NCBI RefSeq assembly: GCF_020921035.1
Contig: NC_063158.1
Coordinates: 22,740,178 to 22,804,177, forward strand
DNA: 64,000 nt
Source: Rhodamnia argentea
Lineage: Eukaryota > Streptophyta > Magnoliopsida > Myrtales > Myrtaceae
Reading direction: 5' to 3'
The notes below the pieces were generated by a model, which was not told where the DNA came from, ran no database searches, and worked only from the letters and a program-made list of their open reading frames with translations. The position numbers and the translations under genes are program-made. Shown one piece after another: positions 58,691-64,000 of the stretch (its first letter is position 1; every line of letters starts with the position of its first letter).

Positions 58691-61600
58691 TCAGCTAATA
58701 TATGCAACTGTACATCCATAATTAAGTGAACTTTCCTGTTCATACTTGGCAACTCGGGGATGATTCTTCAATATCTCGAGGACACGTTCCTTAACAGCTC
58801 CAGTACCCATACCATGAATGATGAAGATGACAGAGTACGAGCCTCTAGAAGAAATGGCCATGTCAAGTTCAATAGCAGCTTCCTCGACTCGCATGCCTCG
58901 AAGATCCACAGTGTTCTTTGATGTCTGCAATAATGGTCCATACAAAGAGCCCTCATCTTTTTTTCCCTCGGCTTGATTCTGGAGCTCTTCATGGTTATTC
59001 TGTGACTAAGACGTAAACAAAACCATAAAGTTAGCATCTTACTATGCGCACTGAGAAGACACCAAATACGCACCAAATACTTGGAGGGCCAGCTTATATC
59101 TTGTTCATTCGCAACAAAATATTTTCTTGAGGAAGAAAGGAAGCGCACGCAAGAAGAAAGGACACATGCAAGAACATTACAAATCATATTTATAAATTTC
59201 TGACAATCAAACAAGGGAAGAACTAAAACATGTGCATCCTTCAAATACACGAACAAGATCTAATGTAGGATACACATGTTGGGCAACCTAACAGCAATAT
59301 GCATTCGCGCCGTTGATAGGAGAGAACAATTGAAATGCACCACATAAACTCCCAGTAAAGAATCATAGAAAATCTGTCAACAAGTTCCATTTAAGAAAGA
59401 GTATTTTACAACTGACGAGGAATTGGTGGCATGGCAAATCATCTTAGTGAGGCAAACTAAGAAGAGGGAAAAAACTAATGCTACAATGTACGTTGAAAGA
59501 TTGGAATGGCTAAAGCCTGCAATTCTGAAAACTGAAGACAGAAGATTTGACCAGACTTATAATAAATACAGGTCGGTTGAAACTTGTAACGACTCCCAGC
59601 ATAACGGACAGCAAGTCCAAGAAGAGCCTATATAAAGTTCAAAAGTTTGGACTTCATTGCAGAGTTCAATTAAGCACTGGTGAATCCATTCAAGTGCCTA
59701 GCTCAAGAAATGGATATTCACTTTCTTGCGGATCCCTAATATGAGCATCTTACTTGCCCACTGCTTCTAATGCATTCACTATATAAAAAACAATGATAAA
59801 CATATTCGATAAGCATAAAAAGGCAAGATGATAATTTTCAGATAGTGGTCACACACCTTCCTCCTTAACTGTGGGATGGAACCGGAAGCTCGACTCCTTC
59901 TACTATTGGCAACAGCTCTAACATCATTTTTGTTTACCCGGACTCTCACTTTACCAAATTGGACAAGGATAGTGTCATCATCCCCAGTTTCTTCAACAAC
60001 AGTAGCTAACTTATTACCCAGTCCCTTAACATGGACCTGCTCCCCATTCTGCGGCACATACGAAGCATCACCCGATCTATCAGGAAAATCTAGTTTGCCT
60101 GGTTGATGAGCTTCTAAGATAGATGCAATCGAGGATTCACATTTCCTGACAAGTGAATTAAGCTGATCAGGTCTGGCATCTTCAAGGTTATTTTCAAACT
60201 CTTTTACCACGGTTTGGATTTCCATTTCTGCTGCCTTACGTTCTTCTAGGGCATGATGCGTTTCCTTTGCCATAAGAGCTTTCTGACGGTTATCGATGTC
60301 TTCTGCCTCATGCAGGATCTTCATTTAACCACACAGAGCAAATGAGAAAAGGAAAGGACAGAGCAAATTTGTGCACAGGTAGAAGGATTGTTGTATCAGT
60401 GAATGACCCAACTCAAATAAAACAAGACAATACAAGGCACTCTATACTCATAGAGAAACCAATTTTCCCATAAAAAGACAGACATTGAGATGCCAACTTC
60501 CCTTCTGAACTGGCTTTGAGTGACATAATTTTCAAGTTTCTCCACAATTTATAAACAGTACGACTTACAGGTAGTATCTTTCAAACTATAGGCCAAACAT
60601 AATAAGTTAGAACAACATTGCATTATGGTAGCGCGTTCAAAATACTACCTCCTGATAAAGATTCATAACCTCAACATGAAGAGATGCAGCCTTCTCAGCT
60701 TGAGCTTTCAAATGGTCTCTTTCCTCCAGCAAAGATTGATACAGAAAACCTTTCCGCTCTTGCTGCCTTTCTGGTCTTAACCTCTCTACCCATTCTTTTG
60801 CTCTTTCAATTATCTCCCCATCAAATCCAATTGATTTTGCAATATTTAACGCGTTTGAATCACCAGTACTCCCCCAGAGAATCCGATAAGTAGGTTGCAA
60901 GGTTTTCAAGGAGAATTCCATAGCTGCGTTCTCAAACCGCCTGTCCTCTTTCAGAAGGGTTAAATCCGCATAATGAGTAGTAACAACAGCTAAATGAATA
61001 CGATTCTTGAGATACTGCAAGATGCTCACAGAAAGTGCCACACCTTCGGAGGGGTCAGTTCCACTACCAATCTCATCAATGAGGACAAGTGATTCTGTTG
61101 AGGCAACATCTAAAATCTTGCAAATCCGAGATATGTGCCCGCTAAAGGTCGAAAGATTTTGTTCCAAGGACTTCAATGAAAAACTGGAGTAAGAACAAAA
61201 AATTAACAAAACTGAAACCATCCAAAATGTTCATCAGCCATAAACAACAGAAAGACTACCTGATGGTCTCCAATATCTGCAAGAATAAGATCGAACCACG
61301 GAACTCTTGGGGAATCCTTAGCGGGCAAATACATGCCAGCTTTAGACATCAGAGAGGCTAGGCCCAAAGTTTTCATGGAAGCAGTTTTTCCTCCTGTATT
61401 AGGCCCAGAGATCACTACTACTTTGGTTCCTCGCTCGATTTTGATGTCTACAGGCACAGGAAAATCAGAACTGGTTCCTGAGTAATCGCTAGAGGTTAGC
61501 CCCCTCATACTGTTATTTAGATTAGCAAAGTGTGGGGAATTGGATGCAGCAACATCACCGGGATGCCCAACTGATGACTCAAGAAGCAACGGATGTCGAA

Positions 61601-62217
61601 TACTTTCAATATCAACTAGTCGAACGTGATCAGCTTCAGCACATGAACCATCAGAATGATCTGAACTTAAAGTTGGACAGACTCCATTCAACCACCGGGC
61701 GTAAGAAGCTCTAGCAAATGCCAGATCTATTTCAATAACCCTGTCCAATATATGCTTTATCTGTATCCCTGCATCTGCTATTTCAGAAGTAAGCAGGCTC
61801 AAAATTGCTATCTCTTCATCCCTTTCAGCATTTGACAGCCTCACTTCCATGTTGTTCAACTCAATGGCCTCTTTAGGTTCCATAAAGTATGTGGCACCAG
61901 AACTGCTAACACTAAGAACGAGCCCTCCTGAAAGTAAATATCTATGCGAGGCCCTAATACCAACACACATCCTGGAACGGCGTTTGGTAATTAGAGGCCT
62001 GTCAATGCCCCCAGCACGAAAAACATGACCTGACACTTCTTTCAACAATGAATCCAATTCTTCCATGTTGCTCTTTCTTTCAGATCTGATGATCTCTAGA
62101 TCTTCACTAGCTCTATCAAGAATTATCGAAAGATTGCACTCTACACAATATTCTATCTTTCGTTCTAGGTCCATGCAGAAATCACAGTCATAAAGAATTT
62201 CAAGAAGCGGAGAGTAC
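58691..62217 (-). CDS. MUTS2: MutS2-type ATPase with Smr domain, 3' part of gene
   Basis: Four exons on the minus strand (62217-61260, 61170-60649, 60318-59857, 58999-58691) join in frame to about 749 codons. The protein continues upstream beyond the window; the first 150 or so residues are missing. Seen in order are the MutS core and lever helices ('YSPLLEILYDCDF', 'RCxRSRMCVGIRASHRY'-like region), Walker A 'GPNTGGKT', Walker B 'LVLIDEIGSGTDP', the 'THYADL' switch histidine, a long coiled coil ('ERQQERKGFLYQSLLEERDHLKAQAEK...'), a KOW-like segment ('GEQVHVKGLGNKLATVVEE') and a C-terminal Smr domain ('VDLRGMRVEEA', 'HGMGTGAVKERV'). Plant MutS2 homologues are thought to be organellar and of bacterial origin; bacterial MutS2 suppresses recombination or rescues collided ribosomes. 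The role here is inferred. All splice joins are phase 0 except the entry at 62217. Confidence 0.93.
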
Positions 62218-64000
62218 CTGTTGAATCCCACAACAACGATAGAGTCAAGCCATTTGAATCTCATGGAAAGATAAAGTCAAGAGATTCTCCCTCCTTTCTA
62301 AATGGGTGAAGGAGACGCAATTCTCCTTTCACCACAACAACTCCAATGTAATAATTTGGAGGTTCATTTTATTTTAGAAAAATGCAAATCGATGAACTAC
62401 CTAAATTAGTAAATACATTCAAGAGACCATCAAGCTTCCAGCAATCATAGAAATATGAGCAAAGAAGATTATGATATGTCTATGCTTTCCCCCATGTTCA
62501 AGAAAAACCTCTTCGCATTCACTAAACAAAAGTTTCTTATACAAGTCACAATAAGAAGAACCACCCACCAAGTGACGAAGTGCTTAGTCTACTATCGGGT
62601 ATGACTTATTACTTTAAAACATTGAAAAGAGGTACAAGTGAATGACTGACACCATTAAAATCTCACAACAAAGCAAGAAATAATAGATCATGGTGTTTTC
62701 ATGCAGTACGCTAAATCGCTACTTAATCATAAGAAGCCTACAAGCATTTTCTGTTTCTCTCTTCCAAATGAAACAACAGGGCCAATGTTCTGCCCAATTT
62801 ATTTTAGAAATGCTTAACACCTATAACTCCCCTATCCATTTAAATGTTCCATCAATCAATTAAAACCAAAAAAATCATACGTGACTCCTCGAAAGAGAAG
62901 CGAGTATTGATCCAACTGGTCTACATATCAGATTAGGGAACAATAAATCCAAAAATAGAAGGCAATGAGCAAATGACACTCTGACTTTGCCCATAGGGTC
63001 CGATGTGTGAGATTCTTGCTATCTACAGTCTACAGCATTTAGAAGCAAAAGGAATCAAGAAAAATTTGCTGAGAACGAGAAGTTCCAAACATGTTGTATG
63101 TAACTTCTAACAGATCACAGCAAGAATAGCAGTGACAGAGGGAACAAGGACAAAGGGACACATGCTCTACTCCCCACCCCACCACCCACACACCAACAAA
63201 TCTCAACAAACCACCACCCATGTGTGGCATATCATATCACCTGGTTATTGTCCTTGTTAGTTTGTGGCATTAGAGATAATTATAGTTTTGACAAAAATAA
63301 TCAATAATTTCTTTAAAGGCCAACTTGCCATAGAGAATCAGATTATGTCCAACACAGTGTGCTACTTCCCTTATAAAATGGTCTTGTTAATAAGTCAGCT
63401 AAGTGCACTAATGGTAATTATGCATATGAACACCTTTTGAAAATACAAAATGAAAAGATTTCGAGAAAGCTGCTAAATTCAAGTAGAAACATATTAAATG
63501 GCATTAATGAGTGCGCTAAAGGCACTAAATATTCACGCTATTTTCATTATAGTCAAATTCGCGCTATCTGTAGTAGTTGTTCTTGCAGTCATGATGTGCA
63601 TTTATGTTTTGAGAAAGCTACTTAATTCAAGCAGAGCCATTTACACTTCCAAAGCATAATCAGCTTTGATAAGTGCGCTATGGGCACTACAGGGTCAAAT
63701 TCGTGTTATCCATAGTAGCTGTTCTTGCAGTTTTCCTCCTATATCATGACAAGATTTTTTATGAAACAGTATGTTTCTATAAAAGAGAGAGAGAGAGAGA
63801 GAGTCAGTCCTAAGCAGTGTCCACTGTAGGCATCTCTCTAATACAAAACCAAAACACAAAAAAAAAAAAAAAGAACAGAGAGGAAAGACGCAAGCTACTC
63901 TCAATCTTACGAATCTAACACCGGTTCACCACTATGAGAGTAGATTCTAGTAACACAAGTTATGGCATTTCAGAGTCAACTCGTAATTGGCATTTCCCTT
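62218..64000 (-). other. Intron of the MutS2 gene running off the window
   Basis: An acceptor (TTCAACAG|G) at 62217/62218 opens this intron. I found no MutS2 N-terminal coding exon up to the window edge, so the first exon(s) lie beyond it, or the gene has a long intron. A (GA)n run lies at about 63784-63802. No other gene is supported. Confidence 0.55.

Noticed and set aside
58768-59256. 162-codon ORF overlapping the last MutS2 exon
   Set aside because: It reads the Smr exon in the wrong frame and continues through intron sequence.
1-64000. CRISPR arrays, phage or bacterial operons
   Set aside because: No regularly spaced repeats with unique spacers were seen, and gene structures are spliced plant genes throughout.

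Overview
This is nuclear DNA from a flowering plant. It has AT-rich intergenic sequence, spliced genes with GT-AG introns, many small DNA-transposon relics and microsatellites, and plant-specific protein families (class-B heat-shock factor, PPR protein, four-domain glutaredoxin, SDE5). The repeat style and protein sequences suggest a eudicot, possibly Myrtaceae such as Eucalyptus, but that assignment is an impression and not proven by the sequence.

Left third (1-24.4 kb). Only one protein gene lies here: a membrane-anchored RMA-type RING E3 ligase at 14.0-14.7 kb with a roughly 2 kb intron in its 5' UTR. The rest is repeats. A diverged direct duplication (about 1.88-5.2 kb and 5.3-10.9 kb) has a hAT-like element inserted in the second copy, and the first copy preserves the empty target site. 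A tRNA-Val(UAC) lies on the minus strand at 21.9 kb, and several long-inverted-repeat elements flank these features.

Middle (24.4-41.4 kb). A two-exon class-B heat-shock factor (HSFB5-like) is followed by about 6.5 kb of repeats. Next come a two-exon P-type PPR protein and, on the minus strand, a three-exon GRXS17 (thioredoxin-like domain plus three CGFS glutaredoxin domains).

Right third (42.7-64 kb). A minus-strand gene of at least 12 coding exons encodes an SDE5-like protein of the RDR6/tasiRNA pathway. It includes a 26-nt microexon and a 3.6-kb intron, and its N-terminal exon was not found. A cluster of three inverted-repeat elements follows, then an intronless gene for a secreted protein of no family I recognise. 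The last gene is the 3' part of a plant MutS2 gene on the minus strand that runs off the right edge.

The genes do not form an operon or an obvious pathway. SDE5-like and MutS2 both end in Smr-type folds, but nothing ties them together functionally. I saw no prokaryotic-type system, CRISPR array or virus. The items most worth a second look are the unrecognised secreted protein, the unusual SDE5-like gene, and the transposon insertion with its preserved empty site.
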